From: an uncultured Acetatifactor sp.
GTDB lineage: Bacteria; Bacillota; Clostridia; Lachnospirales; Lachnospiraceae
DNA length: 24,589 nucleotides
Direction: 5' to 3'
Assembly (NCBI GenBank): GCA_910585665.1
Contig: CAJUFI010000030.1
Span: 1-24,589 of the forward strand
Part shown: piece by piece, positions 14,296 through 20,392 of the stretch
Position numbering within the stretch: position 1 is the stretch's first letter
Layout of the letters: every line of letters begins with the position of its first letter
Made by a program: the position numbers and the translations under genes
Notes under the pieces: model-generated
Seen by the model: only the letters and a program-made list of their open reading frames with translations
What the model was told of the DNA's origin: nothing
Databases searched by the model: none

Positions 14296-15199
14296 CGCCC
14301 CCAGCCCTTTCTTTCAGAATCCCTGTCAGCAGCAGGTTCATCAGCATGATGAAGCAGAACAGAACAAGGCCTATGGTGAACAGCACCTGTCTGTGGACGC
14401 CATGGGCATATCCCATCTCGCTGACGATGGCCGTGGTCAGGAACCGAACCGAACGGAAAGGAAACGGCATATTGACGCTCCCTCCGGATACCAGCGTAAT
14501 GGCCATGGCCTCCCCCAGGGCCCTCCCCACGCCCAGCACCAGTGCAGTAGCCAGGCCGGATTTCGCCGCTGGAAGGACACAGCGGAAAATGGTCTGCACC
14601 CGGGAGGCCCCCAGAGCCAGGGAAACCTCCCTGAGGGAGGGGCACACACCGCGGATGGAAGCTTCGCTGATATTGATGACCGTGGGCAGCATCATGATTG
14701 CCAGCACCACGGCGGCTGACAGGAGATTCGCGCCGCCCGTGAACTGATGGCTCCCGGAATCCTCGAAAATCCGCCGCTCCAGCCTGTACATCCAGGGATT
14801 CAGCAGATAGATGCCCAATAGCCCATAGATTACGGAGGGGATTCCCGCCAGCAGTTCCACGGCACATTTCACCACGCCCGCGAAGCGCTTTCCGAACCCC
14901 TCCGCCAGATAGACCGCCGTCAGGATTCCCACGGGGATTCCGATGCAGGCGGCGAGGAACGTCCCTGTCACAGAGGTCAGGATGACATACAGAATGCCGA
15001 ACTGGGGCTGCGCAGCCGTGGGCTTCCACTGGGATCCAAACAGGATTTCTTTCAGCCCTATCTGCTTCAGGGCCGGAAGGCCCCGCCGAATCATATAAAA
15101 TGCGATGAACGCCACCGCCAGAACGGCGATGGATGCACAGACCCCGAACACCGTCCTGGCTGCCGCTTCCACCGCTGTCTCCCTCTTCCAATGTCCCAT
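14288..15199 (-). CDS. pstC: Phosphate ABC transporter permease PstC
   Basis: A 303-residue permease with six membrane helices. Recognisable parts are an N-terminal helix (VCASIAVLAVAFIAFYMI), KCAVELLAGIPSVIYGLLGI in the third transmembrane region, and the EAA-type loop REVSLALGASRVQTIFRCVL, which docks on PstB. The start is set by AGGAGG nine bases upstream of ATG 15199. It is separated from pstS by 229 bases containing a MITE-like palindrome, so pstC-pstA may be expressed less than pstS. Confidence 0.93.
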   Translation of the reverse strand: MGHWKRETAVEAAARTVFGVCASIAVLAVAFIAFYMIRRGLPALKQIGLKEILFGSQWKPTAAQPQFGILYVILTSVTGTFLAACIGIPVGILTAVYLAEGFGKRFAGVVKCAVELLAGIPSVIYGLLGIYLLNPWMYRLERRIFEDSGSHQFTGGANLLSAAVVLAIMMLPTVINISEASIRGVCPSLREVSLALGASRVQTIFRCVLPAAKSGLATALVLGVGRALGEAMAITLVSGGSVNMPFPFRSVRFLTTAIVSEMGYAHGVHRQVLFTIGLVLFCFIMLMNLLLTGILKERAGGDG

Positions 15200-15257
15200 C
15201 CGAAGGAACCTCCTATCTCGATATCCCGTCCTTGATTCCTGTTCTATTGCTATAGCC

Positions 15258-15363
15258 TTAGGAATTGTCGGAAAATAACTGATGCAACTTGTTTAGGAGA
15301 AAGCCCAGAAATACAACGAAAACGGCTATAAACTCGCATCAGTTATTTGTAGACAATTCCTTA
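15258..15363. mobile_element. MITE-like palindromic element between pstS and pstC
   Basis: Two 25-base arms (15261-15285 and 15336-15360) are inverted repeats with 22 of 25 positions paired, beginning GGAATTGTC and ending AATAACTGATGC toward a 50-base centre. TTA lies directly outside both arms (15258-15260 and 15361-15363), as a 3-base target duplication would. No transposase is encoded. Transcribed, it would form a long hairpin in the pst mRNA. The rest of the pstS-pstC spacer shows no gene. Confidence 0.7.
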
Positions 15364-15428
15364 CTGTCCGCTAAGTACCATTATATCGTTACCCCAGTCC
15401 CATCGCTGCCTTTTGCCTCCTTGCTGCT

Positions 15429-16328
15429 TTATTGACTGCTTAAGTCGTCAATTCCTTTCTCCACCATCACCAGACCCGCCCTCGTCATAATCTCGCGCCC
15501 CTTCTCACCGAACACATACCGGAACCAGGCCTGCACCAGTTCTTCCTGGGCAGAGACCTCACCCCTGGTAATCATCAGGAACGGTCTGCACAGGGGATAG
15601 CTTCCGTTTCTGACATTCTCTGCTTCCGCTTCCACGCCGTCCAGCCGCAGCGCCATGACATTCTGCCCTGTCCTTCCTTTTCCGTCTGTCTCCACCATGT
15701 CGAAGGACACATACCCTATGGCACCGGGAGTCGATGCGATTCTTGCCATGACAGCCCCCGTGCTGTCCAGTTCGTTGGCATATGTACACTGTTCCCCAAT
15801 GCCCAGCAGGGTCTCGAAAGCCTCCCTGGTGCCGGATCCTGCCTCCCGCCCGATCACCACAATCGGTAAGTCCTCGCCGCCCAGGGCTGCCCAATTGGTG
15901 ATTCGGCCCGTATAGATATCCGCCAGCTGCTTTTTTGTGACATCCCTGACCCCATGGAAAGCATCCACGCACACGGCAATGCCGTCTATAGCTGCCACGT
16001 TTTCCGTCAGCCCCCTGGCCCGCTCTTCTTCCGTCAGGTTCCTGGAGGAATTTCCGATTTCCGCCCTTCCCTCCGCCACGGCTTCGATTCCGGCGCCGGA
16101 TCCGGTGAACTGGACTGTCACGGCGACTTCCGGATACTGCTCCATGAACCCCTCTGCCAGCCCATCCACCGCTTTTTCCATGGAAGAGCTCCCCTCCAGC
16201 CGGAGAGAGCCGACAAGCTCCGGCGCTGCGCCGGTCGCTCTTTCAGGTTCGCCGCCGCAGCCCACACATTCCGCCAAAAGCAGAAACACAGCCAACATTC
16301 CAAGTCTTCCATATATCCTTTTCCCCAT
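15429..16328 (-). CDS. pstS: Phosphate ABC transporter substrate-binding lipoprotein PstS
   Basis: The external phosphate-binding protein, 299 residues. The N-terminus MGKRIYGRLGMLAVFLLL is a signal peptide leading to a lipobox-like VGC with C24 as the likely lipidated residue. Phosphate-site features are LEGSSSMEKAVDGLAEGF, FTGSGAGIEAVAEG with IGNSSRN, and GREAGSGTREAFE. ATG 16328 is chosen because it gives a complete lipoprotein signal; the frame stays open 31 codons farther upstream without a signal-like sequence. The ribosome-binding site (GGTATGGGG) is weak. It heads the pst locus; a 48-base inverted repeat lies upstream. Confidence 0.92.
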   Translation of the reverse strand: MGKRIYGRLGMLAVFLLLAECVGCGGEPERATGAAPELVGSLRLEGSSSMEKAVDGLAEGFMEQYPEVAVTVQFTGSGAGIEAVAEGRAEIGNSSRNLTEEERARGLTENVAAIDGIAVCVDAFHGVRDVTKKQLADIYTGRITNWAALGGEDLPIVVIGREAGSGTREAFETLLGIGEQCTYANELDSTGAVMARIASTPGAIGYVSFDMVETDGKGRTGQNVMALRLDGVEAEAENVRNGSYPLCRPFLMITRGEVSAQEELVQAWFRYVFGEKGREIMTRAGLVMVEKGIDDLSSQ

Positions 16329-16386
16329 GCCCCATACCCTCTTATACCCACAAACGCAAATAATTTCCGGACTGCACAGGAAACGT

Positions 16387-16434
16387 TGAACGCATCGGCA
16401 ATCCAGCGCTGAAAGCGGCAATCAAATGCGTTCA
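16387..16434. promoter_or_regulatory. Inverted repeat upstream of pstS
   Basis: TGAACGCAT (16387-16395) and ATGCGTTCA (16426-16434) form a perfect 9-bp dyad. It encloses two direct copies of CGGCAATC (16396-16403, 16416-16423) around a CAGCGCTG palindrome. Located between the amidase stop and pstS, it may be an operator, a leader hairpin or the amidase 3' end structure; no T-run accompanies it. Confidence 0.5.
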
Positions 16435-16466
16435 CGAGTATAATAGCTGTCAGGAAATCTCCCTTC

Positions 16467-17000
16467 TCACGAACTCCACACCGTGGCCAGGATTCCCTCG
16501 GCAATCGCCCGGGCCGTCTCCCCGAAGCGCTCATCCAGCAGCTGGTTGTCGGCGTCCGTATTGATGAAGCCTACCTCCACCAGCACTGCCGGCATCTGGG
16601 TCCTGTTCAGCACCACCAGGTCTGCCCGCTCATTGACGCCCTGATCCTCATACCCTACCAGCTCCAGCCGGGCATTGATATTGCGCGCCAGCCTTGCCGC
16701 CTCTCCGTAATGGTTGTATACCAGCGTCTCCACTCCCGAATATTGGTTGGGATACGGGCTGGAATTGCGATGGATGGATACAAAAAAGTCCCCCTGTACC
16801 GCGTTTCCCTCCTGAACCTTCTGCTCCGGGGACTCATAGACATCCGTGGTCCTTGTATAATAGACGTCCACCCCGTTCTCCTCCAGAATCTTTCCTACCG
16901 CCAATGCCAGCGCCAGCACGTCTCCCTTTTCCTGCCTGCCCTGATAGACCGCACCCGGATTGTTCCCTCCGTGTCCGGCGTCGATCACCACCAATGCCAT
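16467..17000 (-). CDS. N-acetylmuramoyl-L-alanine amidase (Amidase_3), no signal peptide
   Basis: A 177-residue zinc amidase that cleaves the bond between MurNAc and L-Ala in peptidoglycan. The zinc ligands are H10 (IDAGHGG), E24 (QEKGD) and H77 (VSIHRNSS), with catalytic E142 in VLVEVGF. The protein is only the catalytic domain, with no signal peptide, anchor or cell-wall-binding repeats. Such stand-alone forms occur as sporulation/mother-cell-lysis amidases and phage-type endolysins. The ATG at 16998-17000 has only a modest AGGT-rich upstream region. It is divergent from the queuosine operon and 138 bases upstream of pstS in the same direction. Confidence 0.88.
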   Translation of the reverse strand: MALVVIDAGHGGNNPGAVYQGRQEKGDVLALALAVGKILEENGVDVYYTRTTDVYESPEQKVQEGNAVQGDFFVSIHRNSSPYPNQYSGVETLVYNHYGEAARLARNINARLELVGYEDQGVNERADLVVLNRTQMPAVLVEVGFINTDADNQLLDERFGETARAIAEGILATVWSS

Positions 17001-17066
17001 AGACCTAACACCTGTATGCCCGTTTCTATCATCCTATGCGGAAAGCATGTTTTTTGTTCCGGGGCA

Positions 17067-17094
17067 TTGACATTTCCGGATATCGTGATACAAT
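17067..17094 (+). promoter_or_regulatory. Sigma-A promoter of the queuosine-salvage operon
   Basis: TTGACA (17067-17072) and TACAAT (17089-17094), 16 bases apart. The expected transcription start (about 17100) falls at the first base of the leader hairpin. Confidence 0.85.
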
Positions 17095-17099
17095 AGTGC

Positions 17100-17209
17100 A
17101 TGGCAGTTCGAAACCATCCTGCCATGGAAGCAATTCACCTGCTTCCAAAAACAAAACTAAGGAGCGGAGGGGCAGAGCATGCCCTGGGGCGTCCTTTGGG
17201 GCGCTTTTT
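17100..17209 (+). promoter_or_regulatory. preQ1-I-like riboswitch leader with intrinsic terminator
   Basis: The leader begins with ATGGCAG/CTGCCAT (17100-17106 with 17119-17125), closing a 12-base loop UUCGAAACCAUC. This resembles the preQ1-I aptamer loop. A second stem GGAAGCA/TGCTTCC (17126-17146) comes next, then the A-rich tail AAAAACAAAACTAAGGAG (17147-17164), close to the class I tail. Downstream, 17176-17185 can pair with 17197-17205 and is followed by TTTTT, forming a terminator. A competing hairpin (17170-17174 with 17180-17184) blocks the terminator's 5' arm. This suggests ligand-dependent transcription termination. The extra second stem is not in the textbook class I fold, so class assignment is tentative. 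Confidence 0.6.
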
Positions 17210-17216
17210 ATTTGTC

Positions 17217-17912
17217 ATGGAAAGATATAACAAAATTCTGGAGAAAAACGAACGGGAAATCGTCCTTCTGCGGGGTAGCGGATGCGTCTACCGCAAATGT
17301 GCCTTCTGCGACTACCATACGGACAAATGTTCCGACCAGGAAGCCAATTACGCCCTGAACAGCCAGGTCCTCGGCAGGGTCACCGGGGAATTCGGGGATT
17401 TGGAGGTCATCAACAGCGGCTCTGTCTTCGAACTGGATCCGCGGACCTTGGCGCTGGTGAGGCAGATATGCCTGGAAAAGGAGATTTCCACCATCCACTT
17501 TGAATCCCACTATCTCTATCGCGACCGAATCCCTGCCCTCAGACAGGAGTTCTCCCCTTTCCGGCTCAAGATGAAGCTGGGCCTGGAGACCTTCGACTGG
17601 GATTTCCGGGAAAATGTCCTGAAAAAAGGGATTCCGGAGCAGGACGCCGCCCTCATCTCCCGGCACTTCGACGAGGCGAACCTTCTGTTCGGCATCAAAG
17701 GGCAGACTCGCGAGTCCATGGAGCGGGACATCGCGCTGGGGCTTTCGCATTTTGAGCGCCTCTGCGTCAACATCATGTGCAGGAACACCACGTCCGTCCG
17801 GCCTGATGACCAGGTGATCTCCCAATTCCTGGAACATATTTATCCAAAATACAAGGACGATGAACGCATTGACATTTTGATTCAAAATACTGACTTTGGA
17901 GTAGGTGACTGA
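17217..17912 (+). CDS. queL: Radical SAM protein, probable QueL (queuine lyase)
   Basis: A compact 231-residue radical SAM protein with a non-standard cluster motif CX4CX2C (C23, C28, C31 in GCVYRKCAFCDYH). The core continues with VINSGSVFELD, IHFESHYLYRD and KMKLGLETFD. QueL, described from gut Clostridia such as C. difficile, converts queuine to preQ1 for re-use by TGT. The assignment here rests on the preQ1-like leader directly upstream, the YhhQ-type transporter one base downstream, and the small size and motif. ATG 17217 lies just after the leader terminator and gives a family-like MERYNKI start; the ribosome-binding site is poor (GGGGCG). The open frame extends back to 17100 through the riboswitch, which is not coding. 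Other small radical SAM functions remain possible. Confidence 0.68.
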   Translation: MERYNKILEKNEREIVLLRGSGCVYRKCAFCDYHTDKCSDQEANYALNSQVLGRVTGEFGDLEVINSGSVFELDPRTLALVRQICLEKEISTIHFESHYLYRDRIPALRQEFSPFRLKMKLGLETFDWDFRENVLKKGIPEQDAALISRHFDEANLLFGIKGQTRESMERDIALGLSHFERLCVNIMCRNTTSVRPDDQVISQFLEHIYPKYKDDERIDILIQNTDFGVGD

Positions 17913-17913
17913 T

Positions 17914-18618
17914 ATGACTAACGAATTATTATTGATTGGTTCTGTGATTTTGATTTTTTCAATGGCTCTTCTTTCATACCGCTTTTTCGGCAAGGCCGGA
18001 CTGTACTGCCTCTCCGCCGTTGCCACCATACTGGCCAACATCGAGGTGCTGCTCCTGATCAGGGCTTTCGGCATGGAGCAGACCCTGGGGAACGTGCTCT
18101 TCGCCGTCACATTCCTGATTACGGACATCCTCTCGGAATGCGAGGGGAAGAAAGCCGCCAACAAGGCGGTCTGGATTGGCATGGCCTCCTCCCTGTTCTT
18201 TCTGCTGCTGAGCCAGAGCTGGCTGCTGTACGTGCCCAGCGAGGGCGACTGGGCCATGGGATCCTTCCGGGAGATATTCTCCAGCACCCCCAGGATGCTG
18301 CTCTCTTCCTTTCTCGTCTATGCCATCAGCCAGCTGTTCGACGTATGGCTGTACCACAAATGGTGGGCCTTCACAGAGAAGAAGACCGGCGACAGGCGCA
18401 GGTTCCTCTGGCTGCGCAACAACGGCTCCACGCTGGTCAGCCAGATTCTGAACACGCTGCTCTTTACGCTGTTCGCCTTTTACGGCACTTATGATATGGG
18501 AACGATCCTTTCCATCTTTGTATCCAGCTATGTGATATTTATCTTCACTTCCCTGCTGGACACGCCTGTGCTGTACCTGGCAAGAAAGGTGCACGACCGT
18601 TCCCAGCGCTCCGCCTGA
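17914..18618 (+). CDS. yhhQ: Queuosine-precursor transporter, YhhQ/VUT family
   Basis: A 234-residue membrane protein with six or seven helices, expected to import queuosine precursors (preQ0, preQ1 or queuine). Family features are FAVTFLITDILSE in the third helix region, KAVWIGMASSL, YAISQLFDVWLYHKW and the C-terminal LRNNGSTLVSQILNT followed by DTPVLYL. ATG 17914 follows the radical SAM stop by one base and has GGAG/AGGTGA upstream; a GTG at 17905 would overlap and is less likely. The gene ends the operon and is followed 83 bases later by a strong terminator. Confidence 0.88.
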   Translation: MTNELLLIGSVILIFSMALLSYRFFGKAGLYCLSAVATILANIEVLLLIRAFGMEQTLGNVLFAVTFLITDILSECEGKKAANKAVWIGMASSLFFLLLSQSWLLYVPSEGDWAMGSFREIFSSTPRMLLSSFLVYAISQLFDVWLYHKWWAFTEKKTGDRRRFLWLRNNGSTLVSQILNTLLFTLFAFYGTYDMGTILSIFVSSYVIFIFTSLLDTPVLYLARKVHDRSQRSA

Positions 18619-18701
18619 TTTTCTGTTGACCCAAACGCTATACATAGCCCCCTTCGCTTCGGGCCGCTTTGGACATCTGCCGTCCATTCGCGCTGTTTTT
18701 T

Positions 18702-18734
18702 GCGGCAGGCATATCGTAATGCCTGCCGCTTTTT
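18702..18734 (+). terminator. Intrinsic terminator of the queuosine operon
   Basis: GCGGCAGGCAT / ATGCCTGCCGC is a perfect 11-bp stem with a 6-base loop, followed by TTTTT. On the minus strand the flanking run is A, so it acts only in the plus direction. The remaining DNA up to 18840 holds no supported gene. Confidence 0.9.
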
Positions 18735-18840
18735 GTCTGCATCTCCAGGCAGAGCATCGTCCCGGTTCTGATCGACCGGATCTCTCTGGAAAAATACATC
18801 CGGAAAGACTGCCCCCATTTACTGAGATGAACCGGTTTCG

Positions 18841-20145
18841 TCATGCATTCCCCTCTTGCCCCAAAAAGCGCTCCAGCGCCTCCTCCGACATGGGCTTGGC
18901 GTAGTAGAACCCCTGGATCCTGTCCAGGCTGTTCTCATGGGCGCTTTCCACCTGGACGGCGGTCTCGATGCCCTCTGCGACGACGCAATAGTTATTCTCG
19001 TGCATGATGTCCGCCAACAGGCTTATGGTCTTCTGCCCTTTCTCCGTGTCGTTCATAATCTGGATCAGCGACTGGTCGAATTTGATGACCTCGAAGGGCA
19101 GCGAGAGCATGCTGGAGAGATTGGAATAGCCTGTTCCGAAATCATCCAGGTAGAAATGGATGCCCTTCCTGGACAGCTCCTCCATCACTTTCCTGACCTC
19201 CGCGAAGTCCTCCGTGACGGTCCGCTCCGTGATTTCTATCCGCAGGTGGGAGCCGTCCAGATGATATTTCTCCAGGTTCGCCTCGATCCGCCCGATAAAA
19301 GTAGGGTCCAGGACCTGCTGGCCTGTCATATTGACAGAGACCGTCTTTAACGGCAGATCAGGATGCTCCCCCAGGAAACAGCACACCTTCTCCAGCACGA
19401 TCCAGCTGATTCCGTCAATCAGGCCGTTCTCCTCCGCCATGGGGATGAACTCCCCGGGAGAGATGAACGACCCGTCCCGGGCGAACAGCCGGATCAGCGA
19501 CTCCGCGGAGGTGAACCGCCCCTCTCTGCAGTCATAGATGGGCTGATAATATATCTGGAAAGTCTTATTCTCCACCGCGTAGCGCACTTCTTCCATCACG
19601 TACTTTTTGTGCTGCATGTCCGCATTCAGTTCGTCTCCGAAAAAAAGTACGCCTTCAGACGCTTTTTCATGAAACACGGTCACCGCGTAATTCATCTTGT
19701 CCAGCAGATCGTTCTCCGTGTCCTTCAGCCGCAGCGGGAAATGGATCACATGGGCCCTGGCCATGATCTCCTGCCGCTGCCCCTCCTGATCCACGGACCA
19801 TATTTCCCGGAACCGCGCCTGAATGTCACCGGCAAGCCCGGCCGCCTGCTCCCTGGTCCCTTCAGGACGGAACAGAACCAGCCGCGAATTGGCGATCCTG
19901 TATGCCACGGCCTCCACGTCCAGGCCTTTCAGGTACGCCGCTATGGCCCGAAGCAGCGCGTCCCCCACAGGAACGCCGTATTTCCGGTTGATGCGCATGA
20001 GCTGGGTCAGCTGTATCAGCACAATCTGCCCGAATCTGCCCGCGGCGGCATTCCTTTTGATATCCGCGAAAAAAGTCATCCTGTCCCTGAGCCCCGTCAT
20101 AGAATCGTAGGTGATAGCATTTGCTTTCGATGTATCCATCTTCAT
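18841..20145 (-). CDS. Degenerate GGDEF-EAL protein, probable c-di-GMP phosphodiesterase
   Basis: A 434-residue cytoplasmic protein. The N-terminal 170 residues are a GGDEF fold (YDSMTGLRDR) in which the GGDEF signature is replaced by A-N-S-R-L (about 85-89), so no cyclase activity is expected. The C-terminal EAL domain keeps all metal and catalytic positions: E215 (in ESL instead of EAL), N272, E304, D334-D335 (DDFGTGYS), K355, E391 (AEGIE) and Q411. It should hydrolyse c-di-GMP, perhaps with GTP sensing by the GGDEF remnant. The start ATG 20145 follows AAGGAG closely; the next ATG (20139) is also plausible. It has its own promoter at 20268-20296, divergent from the kinase/phosphatase operon. 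Confidence 0.88.
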   Translation of the reverse strand: MKMDTSKANAITYDSMTGLRDRMTFFADIKRNAAAGRFGQIVLIQLTQLMRINRKYGVPVGDALLRAIAAYLKGLDVEAVAYRIANSRLVLFRPEGTREQAAGLAGDIQARFREIWSVDQEGQRQEIMARAHVIHFPLRLKDTENDLLDKMNYAVTVFHEKASEGVLFFGDELNADMQHKKYVMEEVRYAVENKTFQIYYQPIYDCREGRFTSAESLIRLFARDGSFISPGEFIPMAEENGLIDGISWIVLEKVCCFLGEHPDLPLKTVSVNMTGQQVLDPTFIGRIEANLEKYHLDGSHLRIEITERTVTEDFAEVRKVMEELSRKGIHFYLDDFGTGYSNLSSMLSLPFEVIKFDQSLIQIMNDTEKGQKTISLLADIMHENNYCVVAEGIETAVQVESAHENSLDRIQGFYYAKPMSEEALERFLGQEGNA

Positions 20146-20180
20146 TCCTCTCCTTGCCCCTTTTGATCGCCATATCCTTC

Positions 20181-20243
20181 CGGAATCTCCGGACCAGCGC
20201 CACATCCTTTTTCAGAAACCGGTTCCGCCCGCCTGAGATTCCG
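20181..20243 (-). promoter_or_regulatory. Inverted repeat in the 5' leader of the EAL gene
   Basis: CGGAATCTC (20181-20189) and GAGATTCCG (20235-20243) pair perfectly over 9 bp within the roughly 115-base untranslated leader, enclosing 45 bases that contain further partial dyads. It does not match the c-di-GMP-I (GEMM) consensus as I know it; its role is open. Confidence 0.45.
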
Positions 20244-20267
20244 AGAGCATGCCGTTTTCTTTCCTCC

Positions 20268-20296
20268 ATCATAAAACAACCGCAGGCAAATGTCAA
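20268..20296 (-). promoter_or_regulatory. Sigma-A promoter of the GGDEF-EAL gene
   Basis: On the minus strand a consensus TTGACA (20291-20296) and TATGAT (20268-20273) are spaced by 17 bases. It faces away from the kinase-operon promoter, with 42 bases between the two -35 boxes. Confidence 0.8.
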
Positions 20297-20338
20297 TTCG
20301 CCGCAAACCGACAAAAACGAAATAAGCCAAGAAAGACA

Positions 20339-20367
20339 TTGCAAAATTGACCATTCGCTGTTAATAT
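20339..20367 (+). promoter_or_regulatory. Promoter of the pseudokinase-phosphatase/kinase operon
   Basis: TTGCAA (20339-20344) and TAATAT (20362-20367) with a 17-base spacer. The -10 box overlaps the first ATG of the frame (20366), which therefore cannot be the translation start and supports the later ATG at 20393. Confidence 0.72.
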
Positions 20368-20392
20368 GTTTAGTAGATTGGAGAACAAAAGA

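Noticed and set aside
17100..17216. Upstream 39-codon extension of the radical SAM gene
   Set aside because: It would start at the predicted transcription start and translate the riboswitch and terminator; the family-like sequence begins at 17217.
17179..17355. ATG at 17179 placed behind GGAGCGGAGG as the radical SAM start
   Set aside because: It is in a different frame from the radical SAM gene and lies in the leader terminator; its short product has no resemblance to any family.
17208..18287. Minus-strand open frame of 359 codons across queL and the transporter gene
   Set aside because: It is a shadow of two well-supported plus-strand genes; no ribosome-binding site or family resemblance.
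18638..18844. Small minus-strand frame of 68 codons overlapping the EAL gene stop as ATGA
   Set aside because: The overlap is suggestive, but the frame runs through the queuosine operon terminator stem, has no recognisable domain and codes through intergenic DNA. Left as non-coding.
20181..20243. c-di-GMP riboswitch ahead of the EAL gene
   Set aside because: The leader has a stem but I do not see the conserved GEMM core sequences, so it is kept only as an unnamed structured leader.
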